A stretch of 64,000 nucleotides of DNA from positions 558,001 to 622,000 of the forward strand of contig NZ_RCDB01000001.1 in NCBI RefSeq assembly GCF_003651225.1, read 5' to 3'. Below the pieces are notes generated by a model. The model did not search any database, was not told where the DNA came from, and saw only the letters and a list, made by a program, of their open reading frames with translations. Position 1 is the stretch's first letter, and every line of letters starts with the position of its first letter. The position numbers and the translations under genes are program-made. This DNA comes from Microbacterium telephonicum (GTDB lineage Bacteria > Actinomycetota > Actinomycetes > Actinomycetales > Microbacteriaceae). Of the stretch, positions 43,760 through 52,852 are shown in pieces.

Positions 43760-45120
43760 CACGCGATCGCCTCGTCGGCGACGTCGAGAGCGCGGTCGAT
43801 AATGTCGAGTCCGCGGATGAGGTCGTCTTCGGAGATCACGAGCGGTGGGGCGACGTGCACGCGGTTGAAGTGCGTGAACGGCCAGAGTCCTGCCTTCTTG
43901 CACGCCGCGGCGACGGCGGTCATCGGGGCCGCGTCGGCTCCGGCGGCGTTGAACGGCACGAGGGGTTCGCGGGTCTCGGCATCCTTCACCAGCTCGATCG
44001 CCCAGAACAGGCCGCGGCCGCGCACGTCGCCGACCGACGGATGCCGCTGCGCCATCGCGGCCAGGCGAGGCGCGACGATGCGGTCGCCGAGGTCGCGCAC
44101 GCGCTCGAGGATGCCGTCGCGGCGGAACACCTCGAACGTCGCGACGCCGGCGGCGCACGCGAGCGGGTGTCCCGAGTAGGTCAGGCCGCCCGGGAACGAG
44201 ACGGTGTCGAAGTGGGAGGCGACGGCATCCGAGATGAGCACGCCGCCCAGCGGCACGTACCCGGAGTTGACGCCCTTGGCGAAGGTGACGAGGTCGGGGA
44301 CGACGTCGAAGGCCTGGAACGCGAACCATTCGCCGATACGGCCGAAGCCGACCATCACCTCATCGGCGATGTAGAGGATGCCGTACTTGTCGCACAGCGC
44401 CCGCACCCCGGGCAGGTAGCCGGGCGGGGGCACGAGGACGCCGTTGGTGCCGACGACGGTCTCGAGGATGATGGCGCCGATCGTCGAGGCGCCCTCGAGG
44501 ATGATCGTCTGCTCGAGGTGCTCCAGGGCCCGCGCCGTCTCCTGCTCGGGGCTCGCCGCGTGGAACGGGGACCGGTACGGGTACGGGCCGAAGAAGTGCG
44601 CCACCGACCCGTCGGCCGGCTCGTTGGCCCACCGGCGCGGGTCGCCGGTGAGGGTGATCGCCGTCGACGTGTTGCCGTGGTAGCTGCGGTACATCGACAG
44701 CACCTTGCGCTTGCCGGTGACGATCCGCGCCATCCGCACCGCGTTCTCGTTCGCGTCGGCGCCGCCGTTGGTGAAGAACACCTTCTCCATCCCGTCGGGG
44801 GCGACGGCGGCGATCTCGCGCGCGAGCTGCCCGCGCACGTCGTTGGCCATCGACGGCTGGATCGTCGCGAGCCGGCCCGCCTGCTCCTGGATCGCGCGGA
44901 CGAGGTCCGGATGCTGGTGACCCAGGTTGAGGTTCACGAGCTGGCTCGAGAAGTCGAGGTACGTGTTCCCTCGGTAGTCCCAGAAGCTCGCCCCCTCGCC
45001 GCCCGCGACGGGGAGCGGATCGATCAGCGCCTGCGCGCTCCAGGAATGGAACACGTGTCCGCGGTCGTCCGCGCGCACCCGCGCATCCGCCTCGAGGTCG
45101 ATGAAGGTTTCGGTGGTCAT
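43759..45120 (-). CDS. Class III aminotransferase (omega-amino acid type)
   Basis: This 453-residue PLP enzyme resembles beta-alanine- or taurine-pyruvate transaminases. It has FWDYRGNTYLDFSSQLVNLNLGHQHP, read as FWDYRGNTYLDF and LNLGHQHP, then TNGGADANENAVRMAR, YIADEVMVGFGR and the Schiff-base Lys in LVTFAKGVNSGYVPLGG. Beta-alanine would give malonate semialdehyde, the substrate expected for the dehydrogenase encoded just upstream. The ATG at 45120 lies 20 bases after the mmsA stop. The ALDH overlaps its end. Confidence 0.92.
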   Translation of the reverse strand: MTTETFIDLEADARVRADDRGHVFHSWSAQALIDPLPVAGGEGASFWDYRGNTYLDFSSQLVNLNLGHQHPDLVRAIQEQAGRLATIQPSMANDVRGQLAREIAAVAPDGMEKVFFTNGGADANENAVRMARIVTGKRKVLSMYRSYHGNTSTAITLTGDPRRWANEPADGSVAHFFGPYPYRSPFHAASPEQETARALEHLEQTIILEGASTIGAIILETVVGTNGVLVPPPGYLPGVRALCDKYGILYIADEVMVGFGRIGEWFAFQAFDVVPDLVTFAKGVNSGYVPLGGVLISDAVASHFDTVSFPGGLTYSGHPLACAAGVATFEVFRRDGILERVRDLGDRIVAPRLAAMAQRHPSVGDVRGRGLFWAIELVKDAETREPLVPFNAAGADAAPMTAVAAACKKAGLWPFTHFNRVHVAPPLVISEDDLIRGLDIIDRALDVADEAIA

Positions 45121-45140
45121 CGTCGGAGTCCTGATCGGGG

Positions 45141-46628
45141 TCAGTGGTTGCTGGGGAAGCCGAGGCTGATCTGGCTCTCGCTGGGGTCGGGCCAGCGGGA
45201 GGTGACGACCTTGCTGCGCGTGTAGAAGTGGATCGACTCGGGGCCGTAGATGTGCGAGTCGCCGAACAGTGAGCTGCGCCATCCGCCGAACGAGAACGCG
45301 CCCACCGGCACCGGGATCGGCACGTTGACGCCGACCATGCCCACCTCGATGTCGAACTCGAATTGCCGCGCCGTGCCGCCGTCGCGCGTGAAGACCGCGG
45401 TGCCGTTGGCGAACGGGCTCGTGTTGACCAGTTCGACGGCCTCGTCGTACGACGCGACGCGCACGACCGAGAGCACCGGTCCGAAGATCTCGTCGTCGTA
45501 CACCTTCATGCCCGGCCTCACGTGGTCCACGAGCGAGACGCCGAGGAAGAAGCCATCGCCCTCGAAGTGCTGAGCCGTGCCGTCGACGACGACCGTCGCG
45601 CCCTCGGCGGCGGCGCCGGTGACGTACGAGGCGACCTTGTCGCGGTGCTCGCCAGTGATGAGCGGGCCCATCTCGCTCGCCGCGTCGGTGCCCGCACCGA
45701 TCGTCAGGCCGGCGACCCGGTCGGCGACCTTCGCGACGAGGGCGTCGGCGACGTCGTCGCCGACCGCCACGAGCACCGAGACGGCCATGCAGCGTTCGCC
45801 GGCGGATCCGTAGGCGGCCGACACCGCGGCGTCGGCGGCGGCGTCGAGGTCGGCATCCGGCATGACGACCATGTGGTTCTTCGCGCCGCCGAGCGCCTGA
45901 ACGCGCTTGCCGTTCGCGGCGGCCCGCTCGTAGATCGAACGGGCGATCGGGGTCGATCCGACGAAGCTCACGGCCCGCACGTCGGGGGAGTCCAGCAGTG
46001 CGTCGACGGCGACCTTGTCGCCCTGCACGACGTTGAGCACGCCGGCGGGGAGTCCCGCCTCCTCGTACAGCTTCGCGAGGAACAGCGATGCCGACGGGTC
46101 CTTCTCGCTCGGCTTGAGCACGACCGTGTTGCCGCACGCGATGGCGGATGCCGTCATCCACAGCGGGACCATGACGGGGAAGTTGAAGGGGGTGACACAC
46201 GCGACGACGCCGACGGGCTGCTTCACGGAGTGCACGTCGACGCCGCGGGAGACCTGCTCGGAGTGCTCGCCCTTGAGCAGGTGCACGAGGCCGGCGGCGA
46301 ACTCGACGTTCTCGATGCCGCGGCTGATCTCGCCCTTGGCGTCGGAGAGCACCTTGCCGTGCTCGCTCGTGATGATCGCGGCCAGTTCGTCGGCGCGGTC
46401 GACGAGCAGCTGACGCAGCCGGAAGAACACGTCGGCGCGCTTGATGAGGCTCGTGGCGCGCCACGACGGCAGCGCCGCGGCGGCGGCGGCGATCGCGGCA
46501 TCGGTCTCGGCGGTCGACGCGAGGGCGACCTCGTGCTGGGCGCGCCCGGTGGCGGGGTCGAAGACGACGCCGGTGCGCTCGGACGAGCCGGATTCGGCGC
46601 CGGCGATGTGGTGGCGGATGAGGGCCAT
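45141..46628 (-). CDS. mmsA: CoA-acylating methylmalonate/malonate-semialdehyde dehydrogenase
   Basis: This 495-residue ALDH-fold enzyme converts malonate semialdehyde to acetyl-CoA, or methylmalonate semialdehyde to propionyl-CoA, with NAD+ and CoA. It shows VTPFNFPVMVPLWMTASAIACGN, read as TPFNFPVMVPLW, then ALGGAKNHMVVMPDADLD and the catalytic Cys in YGSAGERCMA. These forms distinguish it from ordinary ALDHs. It is first in the minus-strand run under the divergent PucR gene. The aminotransferase downstream fits beta-alanine or diamine breakdown; inositol and valine breakdown are the other known roles. Confidence 0.94.
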   Translation of the reverse strand: MALIRHHIAGAESGSSERTGVVFDPATGRAQHEVALASTAETDAAIAAAAAALPSWRATSLIKRADVFFRLRQLLVDRADELAAIITSEHGKVLSDAKGEISRGIENVEFAAGLVHLLKGEHSEQVSRGVDVHSVKQPVGVVACVTPFNFPVMVPLWMTASAIACGNTVVLKPSEKDPSASLFLAKLYEEAGLPAGVLNVVQGDKVAVDALLDSPDVRAVSFVGSTPIARSIYERAAANGKRVQALGGAKNHMVVMPDADLDAAADAAVSAAYGSAGERCMAVSVLVAVGDDVADALVAKVADRVAGLTIGAGTDAASEMGPLITGEHRDKVASYVTGAAAEGATVVVDGTAQHFEGDGFFLGVSLVDHVRPGMKVYDDEIFGPVLSVVRVASYDEAVELVNTSPFANGTAVFTRDGGTARQFEFDIEVGMVGVNVPIPVPVGAFSFGGWRSSLFGDSHIYGPESIHFYTRSKVVTSRWPDPSESQISLGFPSNH

Positions 46629-46723
46629 GGGAGCGTCCTTCGGAGGGGAGAGGGCGGCACCGGACAGATCGACCGGGACGCCTAAGCTGATCTGCACCCC
46701 AGTGTCACAGAGCAGGAGTCAGG

Positions 46724-48343
46724 ATGCAGGCGCCCGAACGTCGCAAAGAATCCGCAATCCGGACGGATCGTCCGACCACGCCCGGCGGGCTGCCGTCGGT
46801 GCGCGAGGTGCTCGAACTCGATGCCGTCGCCGCCGGCCGGCCGGAGGTCTTCGGCGAGGACGACTGGCTCGACGCGCCGGTGCGCTGGGTGCACGTCTCC
46901 GACAGTGCCGGCGTCGCGCGTCTGCTCGACGGCGGCGAACTGCTCCTGTCGACCGGGTCGGCGTGGCCCGCCGAGCCCGCCGAGCTGCGCGCGTTCATCG
47001 CCGAACTCGCCGACGCGGGGCTGTCGTGTCTCGTGCTCGAACTGGGCACCCACTACCGCTACGTCCCGGCCGTCGTGCTCGCCGCCGCACGCGAGCGGCG
47101 CCTGACCCTCGTCGCGTTGCACCGCGAGGTGAAGTTCGTCACGCTCACCGAGCACGTGCACCGCCGGATCATCGCCGACCAGTCGGCCGCCCTGCAGGCC
47201 CGCGAAGAGGTGCGCACACGGTTCACCGCCCTGGCGCTGCGCGGGTCGCCGGCCGACTTCATCGTCGCGCAGCTCGCCCAGACGCTCGAGGCTCCCGTCG
47301 TGCTGGAGAGCCTCGCGCACGACGTCATCGTCGCCGACGTGCCGCCCTCCCGCGAGGAGGAGGTGTTCACCCGCTGGGAGGTGCGCTCGCGCATCGCGCA
47401 CCGCGGTCACACCGACGCCGACGAGCGTCTCATCGTCCCGGTCGAGGCCCGCGGCATCCGCTGGGGGTATCTCGTCGCGCTCCCCGGGCCGGAGCATCCG
47501 GCCGGGCGCGCCGCCGTGCTCGAGCAGGGGGCCATCGCCCTCGCGCTCGGGCGCCTCACCGACGCGGAGGGCGACGAGTGGGCCCGCGTGGGGCGTCGCG
47601 CACTCGTCGACGGCCTGCTGGCCGGCCGGTTCACCGGGCACGCGGGGGCGACGTCGCGCGTGGAGGCCTCGGGGCTGCCGATCGAGGGGGCGCAGCTGCT
47701 GGGCGTCGTCGCCTCGGGTGTCGAGGTGCGCGCGGATGCGCCCGACGCCGCCGCGCGAGCCCTCGGCGGACGGGCGGTCGCCGGTGCCGTCCCGGGAGGC
47801 GCGGCCGGCGTGGCCGTGCTGCTGTCGCTGCCGTCACGGGTGCGGTTCGACGACGACGCCGCGCGCCGCTTCGCCCGCGCGCTGAGTCCTCACGCGGAGC
47901 GCATGGTCGTCTCGGTGGGCGCGGCATCCGTCGGTCTCGACGGCGCGCTGGCATCGTTGCAGGAGGCGATCGACCTGTCGCGCAGCGCCGGCGACCGGGC
48001 GGGCCGCGGGCCGCAGATCCGCCGTGTCGAGAACCGCCCGCTCGCGCGGTTCGTCACGGCGCTGCGCGACGACCACCGCCTGCTCGACCACGGCGAGCGG
48101 ATGCTGGCGCCGCTCATCGAGTACGACCTGTCGCGCGGCGGCGACCTGCTCGACGTGCTGGGGGCGATGCTCGCCCATCCCGGCAACCGCACGGCGGCGG
48201 CATCCGCGTCGCATCTGTCGCGCTCGGTGTTCTACCAGCGCATCGCGCTGATCCAGGAGCTGTTGGCGGTCGACCTCGACGACGGCGAGGTGCAGGCGGC
48301 GCTGCACCTCGCGCTGCTCGTACGCCGCTCCGTCGCGCGCTGA
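46724..48343 (+). CDS. PucR-family transcriptional regulator
   Basis: This 539-residue regulator has an N-terminal purine-catabolism PucR domain (about 25-150: VREVLELDAVAAGRPEVF, ELLLSTGSAW) and a GGDEF-like middle region. A C-terminal PucR helix-turn-helix closes the protein (about 488-525: TAAASASHLSRSVFYQRIALIQELL). It lies between two catabolic runs on the other strand, is divergent from mmsA and converges with the cupin gene. In actinobacteria such proteins control amine and amino-acid breakdown, so it probably activates both runs. AGGAG precedes the ATG. Confidence 0.93.
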   Translation: MQAPERRKESAIRTDRPTTPGGLPSVREVLELDAVAAGRPEVFGEDDWLDAPVRWVHVSDSAGVARLLDGGELLLSTGSAWPAEPAELRAFIAELADAGLSCLVLELGTHYRYVPAVVLAAARERRLTLVALHREVKFVTLTEHVHRRIIADQSAALQAREEVRTRFTALALRGSPADFIVAQLAQTLEAPVVLESLAHDVIVADVPPSREEEVFTRWEVRSRIAHRGHTDADERLIVPVEARGIRWGYLVALPGPEHPAGRAAVLEQGAIALALGRLTDAEGDEWARVGRRALVDGLLAGRFTGHAGATSRVEASGLPIEGAQLLGVVASGVEVRADAPDAAARALGGRAVAGAVPGGAAGVAVLLSLPSRVRFDDDAARRFARALSPHAERMVVSVGAASVGLDGALASLQEAIDLSRSAGDRAGRGPQIRRVENRPLARFVTALRDDHRLLDHGERMLAPLIEYDLSRGGDLLDVLGAMLAHPGNRTAAASASHLSRSVFYQRIALIQELLAVDLDDGEVQAALHLALLVRRSVAR

Positions 48344-48430
48344 CGCCCCGCCCACCCGCTCACCAGCCACAAGCGGCGACTCGGATGCCGTCCCCACCCA
48401 CCGAAAGTGACTGTTGAGCGATGGGGCGCG

Positions 48431-48445
48431 GGCGCCGGGGGCGCC
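48431..48445. terminator. Short GC hairpin between convergent PucR and cupin genes
   Basis: GGCGCC (48431-48436) and GGCGCC (48440-48445) pair around GGG, just past the cupin stop. The loop is tight and there is no T-tract, so it is only a weak bidirectional terminator candidate. Confidence 0.3.
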
Positions 48446-48448
48446 GGG

Positions 48449-48799
48449 TCAGACCAGGTAGACCTTGCGGAGGGTCTCGTGCACCGTCCAGACCGTCTGC
48501 ATCCCGGCCTCCAGTCGCACGACCGACCCCGGCCGCAGCTCGATCGGATCCTGCGGCGGGTCGGTGAACTCGACCGTGCCGGAGCCGGTGACCACGACGA
48601 ACACCTCATCGATCTCGGTGTCGCGCATCGCGCCGGCGGTCATCTCCCACACGCCCACGCCCATGTCCTCATCGAGGTCCATCGAGCCGGTCTTCGGCGA
48701 CCCCGACACGATCTGCGCCGGCGACACCGCCGTGAGCGGGACCGCCACGGCGAGGGCGTCGATCACGACGCCCGCCTCCATCTCCCCGTCGTCACTCAC
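48449..48799 (-). CDS. Cupin-domain protein
   Basis: This 116-residue single-cupin protein has a beta-barrel core with VWEMTAGAMRDTEIDEVFVVVTGSG and LRPGSVVRLEAGMQTVWTVHETLRKVYLV, given here in pieces. It matches the small DUF861-type cupins seen beside amine oxidases (PuuR-like cupin parts without the DNA-binding domain). It may bind an amine or remove a reactive product. The GTG start overlaps the FAD oxidase stop by GTGA, so it works with that enzyme. Confidence 0.87.
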   Translation of the reverse strand: MSDDGEMEAGVVIDALAVAVPLTAVSPAQIVSGSPKTGSMDLDEDMGVGVWEMTAGAMRDTEIDEVFVVVTGSGTVEFTDPPQDPIELRPGSVVRLEAGMQTVWTVHETLRKVYLV

Positions 48800-50235
48800 G
48801 AGTCGAACCCCAATCCCAGCTTGTCGAGCGTCTTCAGCAGCAGGTTGCGCCGGCCCTGGTTGTGGTCGGCGCGGTCGAGCGACCATCGTGTCACGTTGAT
48901 GCCGATCGCCGCGGCCGGTTCCGGCGGGAACGGCAGCGGGCGCCCCCGCACCATCTCGAGCTCGGTCTTCTCGTTGCGGACACCGGCCAGGAGGTCGAGC
49001 ATCACGTCGGCGGCGAAGCGCGTCGAGCCGACGCCCAGGCCCGTGAAGCCGGCGGCGTAGGCCACGCGGCCGCCGCGGGCTGTGCCGAAGAACGCCGTGA
49101 ACTGCGTGGACGTGTCGATCGCGCCCGCCCACTGGTGCGAGAACCGCAGCCCCTCCAGCTGCGGGAACGTCGTGAAGAAGTGGCTCGCGAGCTTGTTCCA
49201 CACATCGGGGCGCTGCTCGTACGACGGGTCGACGCGGCGGCCGTAGTGGTACAGCGCGTCGTACCCGCCGAACAGGATGCGGCCATCCTGCGACAGCCGG
49301 TAGTAGTGGAACTGGTTGGCCATGTCGCCGATGCCCTGCCGGTCGTGCCAGCCGATCGCGTCGAGCTGCGCGTTGCTGAGCGGCTCGGTCATGAGCGCGT
49401 AGTCGTAGACCGGCACCGTCATCAGGCGGTTGCGCTTGAGCAGCGACGGGAACACGTTGGTCGCCAGCACCGCCTGGTCGGCGTCGACGCGGCCGTGCTC
49501 GGTGACGACCGTGACGCCCGTGCCGGACGTGTCGAGGCGCTGCACGCGGGAGCGCTCGAAGATCTCCACGCCACGCTCCTCGGCGACACGGGCGAGCTCC
49601 GCCGCCAGCCGCGCCGGGTGCACGAGTCCGCAGGTGGCCTTCTCCCACACCGCGGCCAGATACGTGGGGGAGGCGACGGCGGCCTGCGCGGCATCCTGAT
49701 CGAGGAAAACGACGTCGGGGTCGCCCTCCGCCGCCCATTCCTCGAGCCAGGCGACCTCGTGCGGCTCGATCGCCGGGGCGAATTCGCCCGTGCGCTCGAA
49801 CTGGAAGTCCATGCCGTACTCGGCCTCGCTGGCCTGGATCGCGTCGAGGTTCTCCCGGCCCAGCCGGTCGAGCAGCGGCAGCTCGTCGGGCCAGCGGTTC
49901 GCGCCGTTCTCGTGCCCGTGGGTGAGGCTCGACTCGCAGAATCCGCCGTTGCGGCCGGATGCCGCCCACCCGGTGCGGTTCGCCTCGACGACCACGACGC
50001 GCCGGCCGGGGTCGCGGGTCTTGGCCAGCAGTGCGGTCCACAGCCCGGTGTAGCCGGCGCCGACGATCACGAGGTCGGCGGTGACCGTGCCGTGCAGGGG
50101 CGGGCGGTCTGGCCGCAGCTCCTCTGGCAGGTCGTCGATCCAGAACGCGCCGGTGCGCGTCTGCTCGAGGCTGTGGTCGATGACGGATGCCGAGGGCACA
50201 CGTCTTTCGAAGACGGTGGTTCCCACGGGTATCAC
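48796..50235 (-). CDS. FAD-dependent amine oxidase (PuuB/OrdL-like), copy 2
   Basis: This 479-residue DAO-family enzyme has LVIVGAGYTGLWTALLAKTRDPG, read as VGAGYTGLWTALLAK, then GWAASGRNGGFCESS and the late FSHQWAGAIDTSTQFTAFFG and FTGLGVGSTRF blocks. It differs clearly from copy 1, so the substrate may differ. It lies after the Pot importer and amidohydrolase on the same strand, which suggests it oxidises an imported polyamine or its conjugate. The GTG at 50235 is weakly supported; a second GTG three codons on is possible. Confidence 0.9.
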   Translation of the reverse strand: MIPVGTTVFERRVPSASVIDHSLEQTRTGAFWIDDLPEELRPDRPPLHGTVTADLVIVGAGYTGLWTALLAKTRDPGRRVVVVEANRTGWAASGRNGGFCESSLTHGHENGANRWPDELPLLDRLGRENLDAIQASEAEYGMDFQFERTGEFAPAIEPHEVAWLEEWAAEGDPDVVFLDQDAAQAAVASPTYLAAVWEKATCGLVHPARLAAELARVAEERGVEIFERSRVQRLDTSGTGVTVVTEHGRVDADQAVLATNVFPSLLKRNRLMTVPVYDYALMTEPLSNAQLDAIGWHDRQGIGDMANQFHYYRLSQDGRILFGGYDALYHYGRRVDPSYEQRPDVWNKLASHFFTTFPQLEGLRFSHQWAGAIDTSTQFTAFFGTARGGRVAYAAGFTGLGVGSTRFAADVMLDLLAGVRNEKTELEMVRGRPLPFPPEPAAAIGINVTRWSLDRADHNQGRRNLLLKTLDKLGLGFDS

Positions 50236-50288
50236 TTCCTATCGGGGTGTTGCGGGTGTGGTGCGGGAGGACGGCGGATGTCGGGACT

Positions 50289-51944
50289 CTACGCGTCGTC
50301 GGCGGCGTACACGCGGGCGCCGTCGACGAACGTCTGCAGCACGCGTGTGGCGCCGATCCGGTCGGCGGGTCCGTCGAACGGATCGCGGTCGAGCACGGCG
50401 AGGTCGGCGAGCTTGCCGACCTCGATGGTGCCGGTGGTCGCGTCGAGGTGGTTCACCCACGCCGATCCGGCGGTGTACGCGGTGAGCGAGGTGGCGAGGT
50501 CGATGGCCTGCTCGGGGAGGAACGCGTCGTACTCGCCCTCCTCGTACCCGGGGGCGGCCCGGCGGTTCACCGCGGTGTGGATCGCGGCGAGCGGATCGGG
50601 GGAGCTCACCGACCAGTCCGATCCGGCAGCCAGCACGGCGCCGGAGCGCAGCAGGTCGCCGAACGGGTACTGCCACGCCTCGCGGGGCGCGCCCAGGAAC
50701 GGAAGCGTCAGCTCGACCATCTGTGGCTCCAGCGTCGCCCACAGCGACTGCATGTTCGCCGCGACGCCGAGCCGGCGGAACCGCGGGATGTCGTCGGGGT
50801 GCACGACCTGGATGTGGGCGATGTGGTGCCGGTTGTCGCCGCGGCCGTTGCGGGAGATCGCGTGCTCGACGGCGTCGAGGCACTCGCGCACCGCGCGGTC
50901 GCCGATCGCGTGGAAGTGCACCTGGAACCCGAGGGCATCCAGCTGCGGCACCACCTCGCCGAGCACCTCCGGCGGCACGAACGAGATCCCGGAGTTGTCG
51001 GTGGGGTGCCCGTGGCCGTCATGATAGGGCTCGAGCATCGCGGCGGTGAAGTTCTCGGCCACGCCGTCCTGCATGACCTTGATCGTCGTCGCGCGGAAGC
51101 GCTCGCCGGTGAACCGGTCGCGCTTGTCGACGAGGTCGGGGATCTGCTCGGCGCCGCGGGAGCGGTCGAACCACAGCGACCCGACGACACGTCCGGTGAG
51201 CAGTCCCTCCTCTTCGGCGCGCACGTAGCTCGGCGCGGGGTCGGCGGCGTCGCCGTACTCGGAGCCGACGATCGCGTCCTGCCAGGACGTGATCCCGAAG
51301 GAGTGCAGGTGGCGCTGGCCGAGCAGCAGCGCCTCCAGCATCCGGTCGGCGGAGTCCTCCGGCAGCAGCCGGTTCACGAGGGTCATCGCGCCCTCGTGCA
51401 GCGTGCCCGACGGGGCGCCGCCGGCGAGGCGCTCGATGCGCCCGTCGGCCGGATCGACGGTTCCCGCGTGGATGCCGGCGCGTTCGAGCGCGCGGGAGTT
51501 GACCCACGCGCCGTGCCCGTCGCGGTTGGTCAGGAACACCGGGCGGTCGGGCACGATCGCGTCGAGGTCGGCGGCCGTGGGCGTGCCGCCCGGGAACGCC
51601 GACATCTGCCAGCCGCCGCCGAGGATCCATTCCTCGTTCGGATGCTGCGCCGCGTACGCGGCGATGCGCTCCAGGTACTGCGGGCGCGTCGCATCGCCGG
51701 AGAGGTCGCAGCGCAGCATGTCGAGCCCGCCCCACACCGGGTGCACGTGGGCGTCTTGGAAGCCGGGCACCAGCATCCGCCCCGCGAGGTCGACGACCTC
51801 GGTCGACGGTCCGATGAGCCCCCGCACCTCGTCGCCGCCGACGGCGACGATGCGGCCGGCCCGCACGGCCACCGCCGACGCGCGCGAACGCACGGTGTCG
51901 GCGGTGAAGACCGGGCCGCCGGTGAACACCAGGTCGGCGTGCAT
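50289..51944 (-). CDS. Amidohydrolase (YtcJ-like, amidohydrolase 3 family)
   Basis: This 551-residue metal-dependent hydrolase has the metal-binding DAHVHPVWGG, QVHFHAIGDRA with a further His, HHIAHIQVVHP, and GSDWSVSSPDP with the catalytic Asp. ADLAVLDRDPFD ends the barrel. The family cleaves N-acyl or amide bonds in small molecules. Here it overlaps the permease gene by ATGA, so it likely deacylates an imported amide such as an N-acetylated polyamine. That substrate is an inference from the neighbours. Confidence 0.9.
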   Translation of the reverse strand: MHADLVFTGGPVFTADTVRSRASAVAVRAGRIVAVGGDEVRGLIGPSTEVVDLAGRMLVPGFQDAHVHPVWGGLDMLRCDLSGDATRPQYLERIAAYAAQHPNEEWILGGGWQMSAFPGGTPTAADLDAIVPDRPVFLTNRDGHGAWVNSRALERAGIHAGTVDPADGRIERLAGGAPSGTLHEGAMTLVNRLLPEDSADRMLEALLLGQRHLHSFGITSWQDAIVGSEYGDAADPAPSYVRAEEEGLLTGRVVGSLWFDRSRGAEQIPDLVDKRDRFTGERFRATTIKVMQDGVAENFTAAMLEPYHDGHGHPTDNSGISFVPPEVLGEVVPQLDALGFQVHFHAIGDRAVRECLDAVEHAISRNGRGDNRHHIAHIQVVHPDDIPRFRRLGVAANMQSLWATLEPQMVELTLPFLGAPREAWQYPFGDLLRSGAVLAAGSDWSVSSPDPLAAIHTAVNRRAAPGYEEGEYDAFLPEQAIDLATSLTAYTAGSAWVNHLDATTGTIEVGKLADLAVLDRDPFDGPADRIGATRVLQTFVDGARVYAADDA

Positions 51945-52852
51945 CAGCCGCCCGCCATGGTGCGGGCGATGTCGGTCGCCGAGTCGCCGGCGCGCTTGAG
52001 CACGACCGCCACGACCGCGAGCGCGATGAGGGTCAGCACGAGCATGACGGTCGAGACGGCGGCGACCTCGGGGCGCAGACCCGAGCGCACGGCCGACAGG
52101 ACGTACACCGGCCACGGCGTCGTGCCGGAGACCTGCACGAACGCCGCGACGATCGTGTTGTCCAGGCTCAGCGTGAACGCCAGCAGGAAGCCGGCGAGCA
52201 CGGCGGGCAGCGCGAGGGCGAGGGTGACCCGGCGGAAGGTGGTCACGGGCTTCGCGTACAGATCACTCGAGGCCTCTTCGAGATTGGCGTCCTGACCGAC
52301 CAGGCGCGCGCGCACGATGTACGAGACGACCGCGGTCGCGAACAGCGACGAGCCGATCGACAGGCGCACGATGCCGTCGTTGAACATCGTGACGCCGAGG
52401 TCCTGGCCGAGCCAGACGAACCAGGGGAGGAGCGCCACGGCGTCGACGATCTCGGGCGTCACCGACACGAGCAGCAGCAGGCCGAGGAACCACCACACCC
52501 ACTTGCCCGGGTAACGCGCCATCGCGATCCCGGCGAGCGTGCCGAGCGTCGTGGCGATGATCGCGGAGATGAGCGCCGTGATGAGCGAGACGCGCACCGC
52601 GTTCTGCACCGCGGGCTTGTGCAGGATCGTCGCGAACGCGTCGAAGCCGAACGAGTCGAACGACACGAGCAGGCGTCCGGTGTTGAACGAGTAGACGACG
52701 ATGACGATGATCGGCGCGAACAGGAACAGCAGCACGAGCACGCCCCACAAGTTCAGGGCGATGTCGGTCCACGACCGGTGCGAGCGCTTGCCGCTGCCGA
52801 GCATCGAGCCGTCGCGCTGACGCAGGATCGTCTCGGTCTTCGTGACGCTCAT
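51944..52852 (-). CDS. potC: Polyamine-type ABC importer, permease subunit PotC
   Basis: This 302-residue inner-membrane protein has six hydrophobic segments and the permease coupling motif EEASSDLYAKPVTTFRRVTLALALP, the EAA loop that contacts the ATPase. It matches PotC/YdcV subunits of spermidine/putrescine importers. The start overlaps potB by ATGA and the stop overlaps the amidohydrolase by ATGA. Confidence 0.92.
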   Translation of the reverse strand: MSVTKTETILRQRDGSMLGSGKRSHRSWTDIALNLWGVLVLLFLFAPIIVIVVYSFNTGRLLVSFDSFGFDAFATILHKPAVQNAVRVSLITALISAIIATTLGTLAGIAMARYPGKWVWWFLGLLLLVSVTPEIVDAVALLPWFVWLGQDLGVTMFNDGIVRLSIGSSLFATAVVSYIVRARLVGQDANLEEASSDLYAKPVTTFRRVTLALALPAVLAGFLLAFTLSLDNTIVAAFVQVSGTTPWPVYVLSAVRSGLRPEVAAVSTVMLVLTLIALAVVAVVLKRAGDSATDIARTMAGG

